Positions 1 to 7,050 of a stretch of 12,693 nucleotides of DNA are shown here, one piece after another (position 1 is the first letter of the stretch; the number at the start of each line of letters is the position of its first letter). The notes under the pieces were generated by a model. It had not been told where the DNA came from. It saw only the letters and a list, made by a program, of their open reading frames with translations, and made no database searches. The stretch covers positions 1-12,693 of the forward strand of contig JBKPDV010000106.1 of NCBI GenBank assembly GCA_046728075.1, written 5' to 3'. The DNA comes from JBKPDV01 sp046728075 (GTDB lineage: Bacteria > Acidobacteriota > Thermoanaerobaculia > UBA5066 > Gp7-AA6). The translations under genes were made by a program, and so were the position numbers.

Positions 1-1553
1 GAGCGATTCACGTTCTACTCGGCAACGGCAACGGCACGTTTTCGAGCGGCCCCATCCTTGGCTCGGGATCAACGTTCGGAAGCCTGGCCGTGGCCGATCT
101 GAGCAACGATGGCAAGCTCGATATCGCCGCGACGCGCTCAAACGACGGAAAGGTGACGGTCTTTCTCGGAAACGGCGACGGCTCTTTTCAGAGCCCGGCG
201 GACTATGTTCTCGGCGGCTACCCTACCGGCATTGTCGCGGGAGATTTCAACAACGACGGCAAGATTGATCTGGTGACCCTCGGCGGATACGGCAATGGGA
301 GCTGGTCATTTCTTCGCGGCCGCGGCGACGGGACTTTCGAGCCGTCGTTCTCTTTTGCGGCGCCTTTTGCGGGGGGATCTCTCGCGGTCTTGGACTTCAA
401 CGATGACGGGAAGTTGGATCTCGCTCTGACCGGGGGGGATCTCATTCTGGTCACCGGCAACGGCGACGGGACGTTTACGGAATCGGCGCGCTTTGCGACC
501 GGCGGCTCGGCTTTTTCGGTGATCGCCGGTGATTGGAATTCTGACGGGAAGACCGACCTTGCGGTTCTGGGATTCTCCGGTGTTTCCATTCTTCTGAACA
601 CCGGTTGTCATCCACGCCACCTCGGCCTGCCAATCCAGCCCGCCGCCTGCGCCACTCCGGGTACTCCCTTCGGGCTTCAACCGATCGCGCAACTTCTCGA
701 TGACGGCGGCAACATCGTGTCCTGCGCGGCGGGGACGGTCACCACCACTCTGGTTCCAGGTACCGGCACCCCGGGAGCCGTACTGGGAGGAACGACGACA
801 GTACCGGTTGCCTCCGGCCTGGGGACGTTTACGAATCTCTCGATCGATCGACCAGGCGTCGGATACCTGTTGCAATTCAGTCATGCCGTAGCCGGAGTCG
901 TTCGGAGCCGCGCCGTCATGGTCCGCTCCGCCAATCCAACGATCCCGATCGCAGCTTCTTCTGTTGTGTGCTTCAGCTCAACGGGCAACATCGCCTCGGT
1001 TGAGGATGCAGGCCCCGTCGCTACCTATGTCTGGAGCATTGTGAACGGCACCATCACCTCCGGCGCCGGCACGTCGACGATCATCTACACCGCTCCCGCG
1101 TCGGGCATCATCTCGTTCTCAGTCACCGCGACCACCGCTCAGGGATGTTCCGCCTCTGGCAGCCGCGCCGTGGTAGCCGCCGCCCTCTGCGGCAACGATT
1201 TCTTCACACTGACTCCCTGCCGCTTGATCGACACGCGCTCGACCGATCCGCCGGCGTTGTCCGCCGGAGCCGACAGGACTTTCATCCTGGCGGGACGGTG
1301 CGGTGTCCCGACCGGGGCAAAAGCTCTTTCGATCAACATCGCGGTCGTCGCGCCCACATCCGCCGGGCATCTCACTCTCTATCCCGCTGGAGGTGTGCTG
1401 CCCTTGGCGTCGACGATCAATTACTCCGGTGGCCAAATCCGAGCCAACAACGCCATCCTCACGCTCGGACCTAATGGCGACCTGTCCATCCACTGCGGCC
1501 AGGGAACCGGCGGCACCCATCTCATCCTCGACGTTAACGGGTACTTCCGCTAA
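1..1553 (+). CDS. Secreted FG-GAP/VCBS repeat and Ig-like surface protein (5' end outside window)
   Basis: The frame is open from base 3 at the left edge, so this is the C-terminal 516 residues of a longer protein; the GTG at 90 lies inside a repeat and is not a real start. Four D-x-N/S-x-D-G-x-x-D calcium-type loops sit at in-window residues 32-40, 81-89, 131-139 and 177-185, each following or followed by a GNGDGTF-like stretch, which is the signature of FG-GAP/VCBS blades. Residues about 220-310 resemble a bacterial Ig-like (Big_1/invasin-like) domain (LGGTTTVPVASGLGTFTNLS). Residues about 315-392 look like a PKD-type fold (YVWSIVNGTI). The last 120 residues (397-516) run from FFTLTPCRLIDTR to LILDVNGYF, a module I recognise at the C-terminus of many secreted actinobacterial and acidobacterial proteins. 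The likely role is an exported calcium-binding adhesin-like protein. Domain identity is good; the biological role is unknown. Confidence 0.85.
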   Translation, partial: AIHVLLGNGNGTFSSGPILGSGSTFGSLAVADLSNDGKLDIAATRSNDGKVTVFLGNGDGSFQSPADYVLGGYPTGIVAGDFNNDGKIDLVTLGGYGNGSWSFLRGRGDGTFEPSFSFAAPFAGGSLAVLDFNDDGKLDLALTGGDLILVTGNGDGTFTESARFATGGSAFSVIAGDWNSDGKTDLAVLGFSGVSILLNTGCHPRHLGLPIQPAACATPGTPFGLQPIAQLLDDGGNIVSCAAGTVTTTLVPGTGTPGAVLGGTTTVPVASGLGTFTNLSIDRPGVGYLLQFSHAVAGVVRSRAVMVRSANPTIPIAASSVVCFSSTGNIASVEDAGPVATYVWSIVNGTITSGAGTSTIIYTAPASGIISFSVTATTAQGCSASGSRAVVAAALCGNDFFTLTPCRLIDTRSTDPPALSAGADRTFILAGRCGVPTGAKALSINIAVVAPTSAGHLTLYPAGGVLPLASTINYSGGQIRANNAILTLGPNGDLSIHCGQGTGGTHLILDVNGYFR

Positions 1554-1568
1554 CCGAACGATGGTGAA

Positions 1569-1584
1569 ACAATATATAAATTGT
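1569..1584. terminator. Possible weak bidirectional hairpin in the convergent spacer
   Basis: The 52-base gap between two converging genes holds an AT-rich island, unlike its GC-rich surroundings. ACAAT at 1569-1573 pairs with ATTGT at 1580-1584 around a 6-base loop. The stem is short and AT-only and no clear T-run follows, so this is at best a weak termination site. Confidence 0.2.
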
Positions 1585-1605
1585 GACCGCTTAACCGCCT
1601 CCCGC

Positions 1606-2049
1606 TCAGGCGCCGAACTGGCGGAGGTGATGATCGAGGTGCCGGTAGCCGAGGATGCACCAGGCACGGCCGTTCAAACGGCCGAAAGCGGGATGCTCGG
1701 GCCAGACTCCCTGCACGTTGCGCTCGCCCACCGCTTCCACGAGCTTTCCGAGATCGGTCGTCTCTTTCTCCCAGTCCGCGGGCTCGCGCGCGATCAGCTC
1801 GGGAGCCGTTGGCGCCCCCCTGGGAAAGGGGAGCCAGTAGACGAAGAGCTGTTTCAAGGGCGGATAGCGCAGCGGGAGATTCTTGGGCTTGGTTGGAAGC
1901 TGGCCCAGACCCATTCGAATGCTGTCGGCGCAGTGAGCCACCATCTGCGGGGCGCTCATGCGGCCCCAGAGAGGAGCGCGGTCCTGCCGAAGGCGCCCGA
2001 TCCGTTCCTGGATCTCCCGTCGCGTCTCCAGATGCGCGAGCGACTTCAT
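1606..2049 (-). CDS. DinB-fold DUF1569 family protein
   Basis: A 147-residue cytoplasmic protein of about the usual length for DUF1569/DinB-like four-helix proteins. Visible family marks are W28-G-R-M with Q35-M-V-A-H39, the central PFPRGAPTAPE (residues 74-84), HPAFG (119-123) and the C-terminal GYRHLDHHLRQFG (134-146). H39 together with H137 and H141 could form the DinB-type metal triad; that is inference from the fold. The ATG at 2047-2049 is chosen because GGGAGGGAG lies just upstream of it and because its first bases overlap the stop of the protease gene (ATGA), implying translational coupling. The frame stays open far upstream inside the protease gene, but that extension is low-quality shadow sequence. 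DinB-fold relatives include thiol-dependent metalloenzymes; no substrate can be named here. Confidence 0.85.
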   Translation of the reverse strand: MKSLAHLETRREIQERIGRLRQDRAPLWGRMSAPQMVAHCADSIRMGLGQLPTKPKNLPLRYPPLKQLFVYWLPFPRGAPTAPELIAREPADWEKETTDLGKLVEAVGERNVQGVWPEHPAFGRLNGRAWCILGYRHLDHHLRQFGA

Positions 2050-5000
2050 TTCTGGCTCCCTCCCCTGGCGGCATCGGCGGCCGGCACCGCGACCGTTTTC
2101 ACCGGAAACGCCGGCCGCTTGGGCTGCGCCGGCGGATTCTTTTTCAGCTCTTCCATCGCTATCTGGATTGCGCGCTCGAGCTGCGGGTCGCGGCCGGCGA
2201 TCACGTCGGCCGGAGTCTGATCGACTTCGACGTCCGGCGGCACGCCTTCGTTCTCGACGATCCAGCCCTTCTCGGCGTCCCAGATCGCGAGGTTCGGGGC
2301 CGTGATCTGGCCGCCGTCCATCAAGGCCGGGAAGCCCAGGATTCCGACGAGGCCTCCCCACGTGCGGGTCCCAACGATGGGGCCGAGCTGGAAGCGGCGG
2401 AACATCCAGGGCAGAAGATCGCCGCCCGAGCCCGCCGTCTCGTCCGCGATCATGACCTTCGGGCCCTGGATCGAAGCCGATGGCGTCTTCATGTCCATCC
2501 CGTAGCGCATCGCCCAGTAGGCGATCAGCCTCTTCTGAAGCACGTCGATGTAGTAGTCCGCGACCGAGCCTCCGCCGTTGAAGCGCTCGTCGATGATCAC
2601 GGCTTCCTTGTAGGACTGCGGGTAGAAGTAACGCTTGAAATACGTGTAACCGAGGCTCGACGTGTTGGGAACGTAGACGTAGGCCACGCGTCCGCCCGTC
2701 GCTGCATCCACTTTCCGCAGATTGCCTTCTACCCAATCACGGTTTCGCAGCGCGAGCTCGGTCGCGACGGGAACCACGGAGACGGTCCGGGAGCCTTTGC
2801 TGTCGGGATTGGGCCCCACCGTGATCTCGATCAATTTCCCGGAGGTGTTTTCGAAGAAACTGTAGAGGTTGGCCGGAGGACGGACCTCTTTGCCGCCGAC
2901 CATCAGCAGGTACTCCCCCGCCTTCACGTTCACGCCGGGCTCGGTCAAGGGAGAGCGAAGCTCCGGGTTCCAATTCAGGCCTCCGTAGACTTTCAGGAAG
3001 CGGTAGCGCCCGTTCTCGATCGTGTAGTCCGCGCCGAGAAGCCCTCCCGGAACGCTCTTAGTCTCCGAGAACACGTCGCCGCGATTGGTGATGTAGCTGT
3101 GGCCGACCGAGAGCTCCGAGAGCATCCACTGGATGACGCGATTCAAGTCCTCGCGCACGGTCAGGTGCGGAAGAAACTGCGCGTACTTCTCGCGCGCCGC
3201 CTTCCAGTCCACTCCGTGCATGTGGGGGTCGTAGAAGTAGTCGCGGTTGATGCGCCAGGCCTCCTGGAACATCTCCGGCCACTCGGCGCGCGGATCGATC
3301 TTGACCTCGATCGCGTCGAGCTTCAGCTTGCCGTCTTTGCCGTCGACCGGCTCGATCTTCTTGGCGGTCGCCGATCCGATCGCCCAGTCTTCCTTCACGC
3401 GGTAGAGAATCTTCTTCGCGTCAGCGGAGACCTCGTAATCCGCCGCGTCGGGCAGGAGCGTGTCGGTCTTGCGGTCTTTCAGATCGAACCGCTGCAGCGC
3501 CTTTTTTCCGTCGGCCTCGCGCAGGAAGAAGATCTGGCCCGTGGATCCGGTTTGCAGGCTCGAGAGATCGGCCGGCGGAATCGGCAGGTCCAGGATCCTG
3601 TACTGGATGCCCTCGAAATCGATCGACACCGGCGGCGCGGGGGCGGGCGGCTTTGGCTTCTCGTCTGACTTGGCGTCGGTTTTGCCGCGGTCCTCCTTCT
3701 TGGCGTCCTTGTCCTTGTCTTTGTCCTCGTCCTCGCTACCGGCCTTCTTTTTCGGCTCCTCGGATGACGCGGCGGGAATCTTCTCCTCGTCGCTTTCTTT
3801 TACGAGCGGCGAAGGCAGGTCCTTGCGCAGGACCGCCAGGTAGATCGAGTTTCGGACCTGCAGTTCCTGGTTCTCGAGCGAGAACCAGTTGCGCACCGGC
3901 CCGGAGTCGGTCGAGGCCAAGAAGAAGAGGTACTTGCCGCTCTTGTCGAAGACCGGATCCGACGCGTCCGAGAGGCCATCGGTGATCGCGGAGGACTTGT
4001 CCTTCTCGATGGAGTAGACCCAGATCGTGCGGATGTAGGAGCGATTGTTGGCCGCGTACGCGATCCACCTCGAGTCCGCGGACCAGGTCGGGAGGAGCGT
4101 CTTGACGGGGCCGTAGAGTATGTCCGCCCCGACCTTTTTCGAGATGCCCGTCTTGACGTCGATCCAATAAAGCGTCCGTGCGTTGTCGACGTACGCGATC
4201 TTCTGGCTGTCGGGGGACCAGGCGGGAAACTCGTAGTAGCCGGCTCCGGGGAGCTTGAAGCGCCGCACGTCCCCCTTGCCATTCTGCGACTGGATGTGGA
4301 GCTGGTACTCGCCGGACTCGTCCGAAAAGTAGGTGATCCACCGGCCGTCGGGCGACCAGACCGGCGAGCGCTCGTGGATGGTCGTCGTGTTGGTCAGGTT
4401 GCGCACGTCCCCTTTCTCGGCCGGGACGGTGACGACCTCTCCGCGGAATTCGAAGGCGACGCGCACGCCGGTCGGAGAGAGCGAGGCGTTGCGGATGAAC
4501 TTGGCTCCCTTGACGAAGCGAGGCCGCGTCTCGGGCAGATCCGCGGCGACGCCGATCGTGAGCTTCTTCGCGACGCCGGTGGCCGGATCGAGCAGGTGGA
4601 GATATCCCGCCTGCTCGTAGACGACGTGGCCGCCGCCGGCCGCGGCGTTCATGACCGGAAAATCGGAATGGCGCGTGAGGCGCCGGATTCCTTTGGACTT
4701 CGTGTCGTAGGCGTAGAGGTTGAGCTCTCCGTCCCGATCCGAGCGGAAGTAGACGGTGTCGCCCATCCAGGACGGGCTCGCGTCGTTGGCGCGCCCCGCC
4801 GGCTGTGGGACTTTTTCGACGGCGTGCGTCACGACGTCATAGATCCAGACCTGCGAGACCGCTCCGCCGCGGTAGCGCTTCCACTGGAGGAACCGCGGAG
4901 AGAGAGGGTTGTAGGCGATCCGCTTTCCGTCGGGAGAGTAGGAGGCGCGGTCCGCGTGAGGAATCGGCAAGAGCTCCTCTGGACCTCCCTCCACCGGCAC

Positions 5001-5435
5001 CGTGAAGAGCTGTGTGTAGCGGCCCGTGTAGACGGCCCGCGGCGAAGAGAAGAGAATTCTCTTTCCGTCCGGCGTGAAGCCCTGCACGACGTCGGCGCCC
5101 GGATGCCAGGTCAGGCGCCTCGGCACGCCTCCCTCCGCTGAAACGACGTAAACATCGGTGTTCCCTTCGTATTGAGCCGAGAACGCGATCCACTTCCCGT
5201 CGGGCGAAAACGCCGGGCTCGACTCGGGTCCAACATCGGCGGTCAGCCGGCGCAGGTTTCCGCCGTCCAGATCGGAAGTCCAGAGGTCTCCTGCGTAGAT
5301 GAACGCGATCTTGTTCGCGGAGACCGCCGGTTCGGAAAGCATTCGGGTGTCGTGGATGTCGGGGCCGGACTCTGCGCGCGCGGCGAAAGGGAGCGTGAGC
5401 GCGGCGAAGAGGACAAGGCGGGGGAGAAATCTCAT
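2046..5435 (-). CDS. Secreted tricorn-like S41 family serine peptidase
   Basis: A 1129-residue exported peptidase close in size to archaeal tricorn (about 1070). A signal peptide (MRFLPRLVLFAALTLPFAARA) ends at an AxA site near residue 21. Residues about 30-545 carry repeated PD40/WD40-like propeller motifs (FSPDGKWIAF, YSPDGKRIAY, WSPDGRWITY). Residues 546-601 are a low-complexity Lys/Asp/Glu-rich linker ending in a Pro/Ala run. Residues about 710-790 match the tricorn core, including FQEAWRINRDYFYDPHMHGVDW. A PDZ-like region follows at about 790-895, then the S41 catalytic region with RFNGGG (951-956), ETAGSGGD with nucleophile Ser1003, and VENEGVPPDVEV near 1060-1071. The catalytic His is His779 in SVGHSY; the residue before it is Gly, where archaeal tricorn has Ser745. 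Start at 5435 rather than an ATG 11 codons upstream, because AAAGGATCC lies just before it and the signal peptide then begins cleanly. Likely a periplasmic peptide-degrading enzyme. Confidence 0.93.
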   Translation of the reverse strand: MRFLPRLVLFAALTLPFAARAESGPDIHDTRMLSEPAVSANKIAFIYAGDLWTSDLDGGNLRRLTADVGPESSPAFSPDGKWIAFSAQYEGNTDVYVVSAEGGVPRRLTWHPGADVVQGFTPDGKRILFSSPRAVYTGRYTQLFTVPVEGGPEELLPIPHADRASYSPDGKRIAYNPLSPRFLQWKRYRGGAVSQVWIYDVVTHAVEKVPQPAGRANDASPSWMGDTVYFRSDRDGELNLYAYDTKSKGIRRLTRHSDFPVMNAAAGGGHVVYEQAGYLHLLDPATGVAKKLTIGVAADLPETRPRFVKGAKFIRNASLSPTGVRVAFEFRGEVVTVPAEKGDVRNLTNTTTIHERSPVWSPDGRWITYFSDESGEYQLHIQSQNGKGDVRRFKLPGAGYYEFPAWSPDSQKIAYVDNARTLYWIDVKTGISKKVGADILYGPVKTLLPTWSADSRWIAYAANNRSYIRTIWVYSIEKDKSSAITDGLSDASDPVFDKSGKYLFFLASTDSGPVRNWFSLENQELQVRNSIYLAVLRKDLPSPLVKESDEEKIPAASSEEPKKKAGSEDEDKDKDKDAKKEDRGKTDAKSDEKPKPPAPAPPVSIDFEGIQYRILDLPIPPADLSSLQTGSTGQIFFLREADGKKALQRFDLKDRKTDTLLPDAADYEVSADAKKILYRVKEDWAIGSATAKKIEPVDGKDGKLKLDAIEVKIDPRAEWPEMFQEAWRINRDYFYDPHMHGVDWKAAREKYAQFLPHLTVREDLNRVIQWMLSELSVGHSYITNRGDVFSETKSVPGGLLGADYTIENGRYRFLKVYGGLNWNPELRSPLTEPGVNVKAGEYLLMVGGKEVRPPANLYSFFENTSGKLIEITVGPNPDSKGSRTVSVVPVATELALRNRDWVEGNLRKVDAATGGRVAYVYVPNTSSLGYTYFKRYFYPQSYKEAVIIDERFNGGGSVADYYIDVLQKRLIAYWAMRYGMDMKTPSASIQGPKVMIADETAGSGGDLLPWMFRRFQLGPIVGTRTWGGLVGILGFPALMDGGQITAPNLAIWDAEKGWIVENEGVPPDVEVDQTPADVIAGRDPQLERAIQIAMEELKKNPPAQPKRPAFPVKTVAVPAADAARGGSQK

Positions 5436-5491
5436 GACGGATCCTTTCGAATGGCTTTGGGTCGTCACAAAGATATCAAGCCGAGAGCGGC

Positions 5492-5505
5492 TAAAGAATT
5501 CCTTA
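5492..5505. promoter_or_regulatory. Imperfect palindrome in the divergent spacer, candidate operator
   Basis: TAAAGAATTCCTTA is symmetrical apart from one position per arm (TAAnGAATTCnTTA). It lies 57 bases upstream of the protease start and just outside the candidate plus-strand promoter, so a regulator bound here could affect either gene. It contains an EcoRI hexamer, so chance symmetry is a real alternative. Confidence 0.2.
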
Positions 5506-5517
5506 ACGAAAGCAGCG

Positions 5518-5545
5518 TTGGCAACCCGATTGCTCCCTGGCTAAT
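5518..5545 (+). promoter_or_regulatory. Candidate sigma-70-type promoter for the leader/TIGR03118 unit
   Basis: TTGGCA (5518-5523, five of six to consensus) and GCTAAT (5540-5545, four of six) are separated by 16 bases. Transcription would start near 5552, just before the hairpin at 5561-5583 and about 75 bases before the leader ORF. The call rests on consensus matching only. No equally good pair was found for the protease gene on the other strand. Confidence 0.3.
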
Positions 5546-5560
5546 CGATCGAAGGGCGGC

Positions 5561-5583
5561 CGTAGAGAGGACTCGTCTCTACG
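5561..5583 (+). promoter_or_regulatory. 8-bp perfect stem hairpin in the predicted 5' leader
   Basis: CGTAGAGA (5561-5568) is perfectly repeated in inverse as TCTCTACG (5576-5583) around a 7-base loop. It lies between the candidate promoter and the strong Shine-Dalgarno of the leader ORF, with no T-run after it, so a 5' UTR structure or a dyad operator fits better than a terminator. Confidence 0.4.
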
Positions 5584-5625
5584 AGCGCTCCTCGCGTCTG
5601 GTCGGTCTCTTCAAAGGAGGTTTCC

Positions 5626-5697
5626 ATGACCGTTCTTTCCCATCTCCGAGTCGTCATCCAACGAAGCAACGCTGAGAGGAAAGGAGAAAAGCCGTGA
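5626..5697 (+). CDS. Putative 23-residue leader peptide, translationally coupled to the next gene
   Basis: AAAGGAGG at 5613-5620 is an almost perfect Shine-Dalgarno, 5 bases before ATG 5626. The ORF runs 23 codons and its TGA (5695-5697) overlaps the GTG start (5694-5696) of the TIGR03118 gene in a GTGA junction. The peptide starts MTVLSHLRVVIQ and ends in a charged stretch, NAERKGEKP. It has no signal peptide, no run of one amino acid and no arrest motif that I recognise. The charged tail is partly dictated by the downstream gene's own Shine-Dalgarno (AGGAAAGGAGA, 5677-5687), which is embedded in it. The likely role is control or enhancement of translation of the following gene. A chance ORF cannot be excluded, but the ribosome-binding site is stronger than most in the window. 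Confidence 0.5.
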   Translation: MTVLSHLRVVIQRSNAERKGEKP

Positions 5698-6899
5698 GCA
5701 ACTTTCATCGTTGGGCTCTCACCGCGCTCATCGGCGCTTCGCTGCTCGGCACGACGGCCGCCGGCCCCGGCGGCGGTTACGTCGAAACGGATCTCGTCGT
5801 CAATCAGCAGGTCAACGGCGTTCCGACCTTGACCGACGGCAACGGCATCGTCCACGTGGCCAAGTTTCTCGATCCCAACCTGGTGAATCCATGGGGGGTC
5901 GCGGCATCGGGGACCTCTCCGTTCTGGGTCTCCGACAACGGCAGCGGGAAGTCGACCCTCTACAACACGGCGGGGATGCCGCAGTCGCTCATCGTCTCCA
6001 TTCCGGCGCCGGACGATCCGCGCGGGTCGGGAGGGGCGCCGACGGGCCTCGTTTTCAACCTGGCGCAGGCAGAGGGCGCCTTCAAGATCAAAGGTGTGAA
6101 TGCCGCCGGCGCCCCGGCGATGGCCCCGGCCGTTTTTCTTTTCTCGGCCGAGGACGGGACGATTCTGGGCTGGAACCCCGGCGTGAATCCGGCCGGGTTC
6201 CCCCCCGGCACCGCGGGCAGGCACGCGATCATCGCTGTCGATCACTCCGCCATACCGGATGTTGCCAACCACGCCGTCTACAAGGGGCTCGCCATCACCA
6301 GGGACAGCAGCGGCGCCGCTTTTCTCTACGCGACCAATTTCCGTTCAGGCAAAGTCGAGGTCTATGACGGCTCCTTTTCGCCGGCGCCGACGTTTCCCGC
6401 GGATGCGTTCACGGATCCCAATCTCCCGCGCGGCTATGCCCCGTTCAACGTCGTGCCCGTGAACGTCAATGACTTCACCGAGCTCTTCGTCACCTATGCG
6501 GTGCAGGATGGGGACAAGAAAGACGACGTTGCTGGCCAGAGCCATGGGATCGTCGATACATTCGATCCGAACGGGCACCTGCTCGCGCGCTTCGCTCAGC
6601 ACGGCCAGCTCAACTCCCCCTGGGGCGTGACACGGGCTCCGGCCAGCTTCGGCGAGTTCGGCGGAGACATCCTGATCGGCAACTTCGGAAATGGCCACAT
6701 CAACGCGTTCGACCCCGTGACCGGCGAGTTCCTCGGCAAGGTGAGGAATCCCCACGGACAAGCCATCGTCATCGAGGGGTTGTGGACAATCATGTTCGGC
6801 AAAGGAGGCAACGGGGGAGATCCCAAAATTCTCTATTTCACCGCCGGTCCCAACGATGAGGCCGACGGCCTCTTTGGGAGCCTCTCGTCGCAGGAATGA
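5694..6899 (+). CDS. TIGR03118 family secreted beta-propeller protein
   Basis: A 401-residue exported protein. The N-terminus MSNFHRWALTALIGASLLGTTAAG is a signal peptide with probable cleavage near residue 23. Family marks run in order: DPNLVNPWGVAASGTSPFWVSDNG (60-83), GAPTGLVFN (114-122), EDGTILGWNP (153-162), AVYKGLA (194-200), FTDPNLPRGYAPFNV (239-253), YAVQDGDKKDDVAG (268-281), LNSPWGVTRAP (306-316), FGGDILIGNFGNGHINAFDP (322-341) and YFTAGPNDEADGLFGSL (381-397). Together these match the TIGR03118 family end to end. The fold is probably a beta-propeller; no enzymatic activity is established for the family. Many relatives end in a PEP-CTERM or other sorting tail, but this one stops soon after FGSLSSQE without an anchor, so it is probably periplasmic or released. 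The GTG start has AAAGGAG 7 bases upstream and overlaps the stop of a small leader ORF. Confidence 0.9.
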   Translation: MSNFHRWALTALIGASLLGTTAAGPGGGYVETDLVVNQQVNGVPTLTDGNGIVHVAKFLDPNLVNPWGVAASGTSPFWVSDNGSGKSTLYNTAGMPQSLIVSIPAPDDPRGSGGAPTGLVFNLAQAEGAFKIKGVNAAGAPAMAPAVFLFSAEDGTILGWNPGVNPAGFPPGTAGRHAIIAVDHSAIPDVANHAVYKGLAITRDSSGAAFLYATNFRSGKVEVYDGSFSPAPTFPADAFTDPNLPRGYAPFNVVPVNVNDFTELFVTYAVQDGDKKDDVAGQSHGIVDTFDPNGHLLARFAQHGQLNSPWGVTRAPASFGEFGGDILIGNFGNGHINAFDPVTGEFLGKVRNPHGQAIVIEGLWTIMFGKGGNGGDPKILYFTAGPNDEADGLFGSLSSQE

Positions 6900-6932
6900 T
6901 CGTGCTTCCGGGCGATTGAGACCAAACGAGAG

Positions 6933-7003
6933 AGTTTTCAGTTTTCAGTTTTCTGTCTTCAGTTCGAATGCCCCTCGAACCTATGACGGACTGCTGAAAA
7001 CTG
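6933..7003. repeat. Heptamer tandem repeat with nested inverted repeats
   Basis: Three tandem AGTTTTC units at 6933-6953 open an intergenic, AT-richer stretch. CAGTTTTCAG (6939-6948) is inverted as CTGAAAACTG (6994-7003), and inside this lies GTTCGA (6962-6967) inverted as TCGAAC (6975-6980) around a 7-base loop. The arrangement resembles a small folded REP/MITE-like element or remnant. No open reading frame of note and no convincing promoter was found in 6900-7020. Confidence 0.55.
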
Positions 7004-7020
7004 ACGACTTGAATTGAGAG

Positions 7021-7050
7021 AGAATAGAGCGCTGTGCGGCGCTCTATTCT
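7021..7050 (+). promoter_or_regulatory. Perfect 12-bp hairpin enclosing the GTG start codon
   Basis: AGAATAGAGCGC (7021-7032) is exactly inverted as GCGCTCTATTCT (7039-7050) around a 6-base loop TGTGCG that holds the GTG start (7034-7036) of the next gene. A purine-rich GAGAGAG (7016-7022), the only Shine-Dalgarno-like sequence nearby, runs into the left arm. In mRNA this structure would cover the initiation region. No T-run follows, so a rho-independent terminator for the upstream gene is less likely. Confidence 0.55.

Noticed and set aside
2050..2736. Upstream extension of the DUF1569 frame to an ATG at 2736
   Set aside because: The extension lies fully inside the protease gene in another frame and has Arg/Gly-rich shadow composition. 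The ATG at 2049 has its own ribosome-binding site and gives the normal family length.
1809..3668. Long plus-strand open frame (619 codons) antisense to the protease gene
   Set aside because: Its product is rich in Arg, Val, Asp and Ala with no recognisable motif, as expected of a mirror frame of a GC-rich gene. The opposite strand encodes a well-defined tricorn-like protein.
5545..5552. Palindrome TCGATCGA in the divergent spacer
   Set aside because: An 8-base self-complementary word is easily found by chance in this composition, and nothing else marks it as a site.
5172..5675. Plus-strand open frame running from the protease 5' end through the divergent spacer
   Set aside because: No family resemblance or good ribosome-binding site. 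It overlaps the signal-peptide region of a well-supported gene on the other strand.
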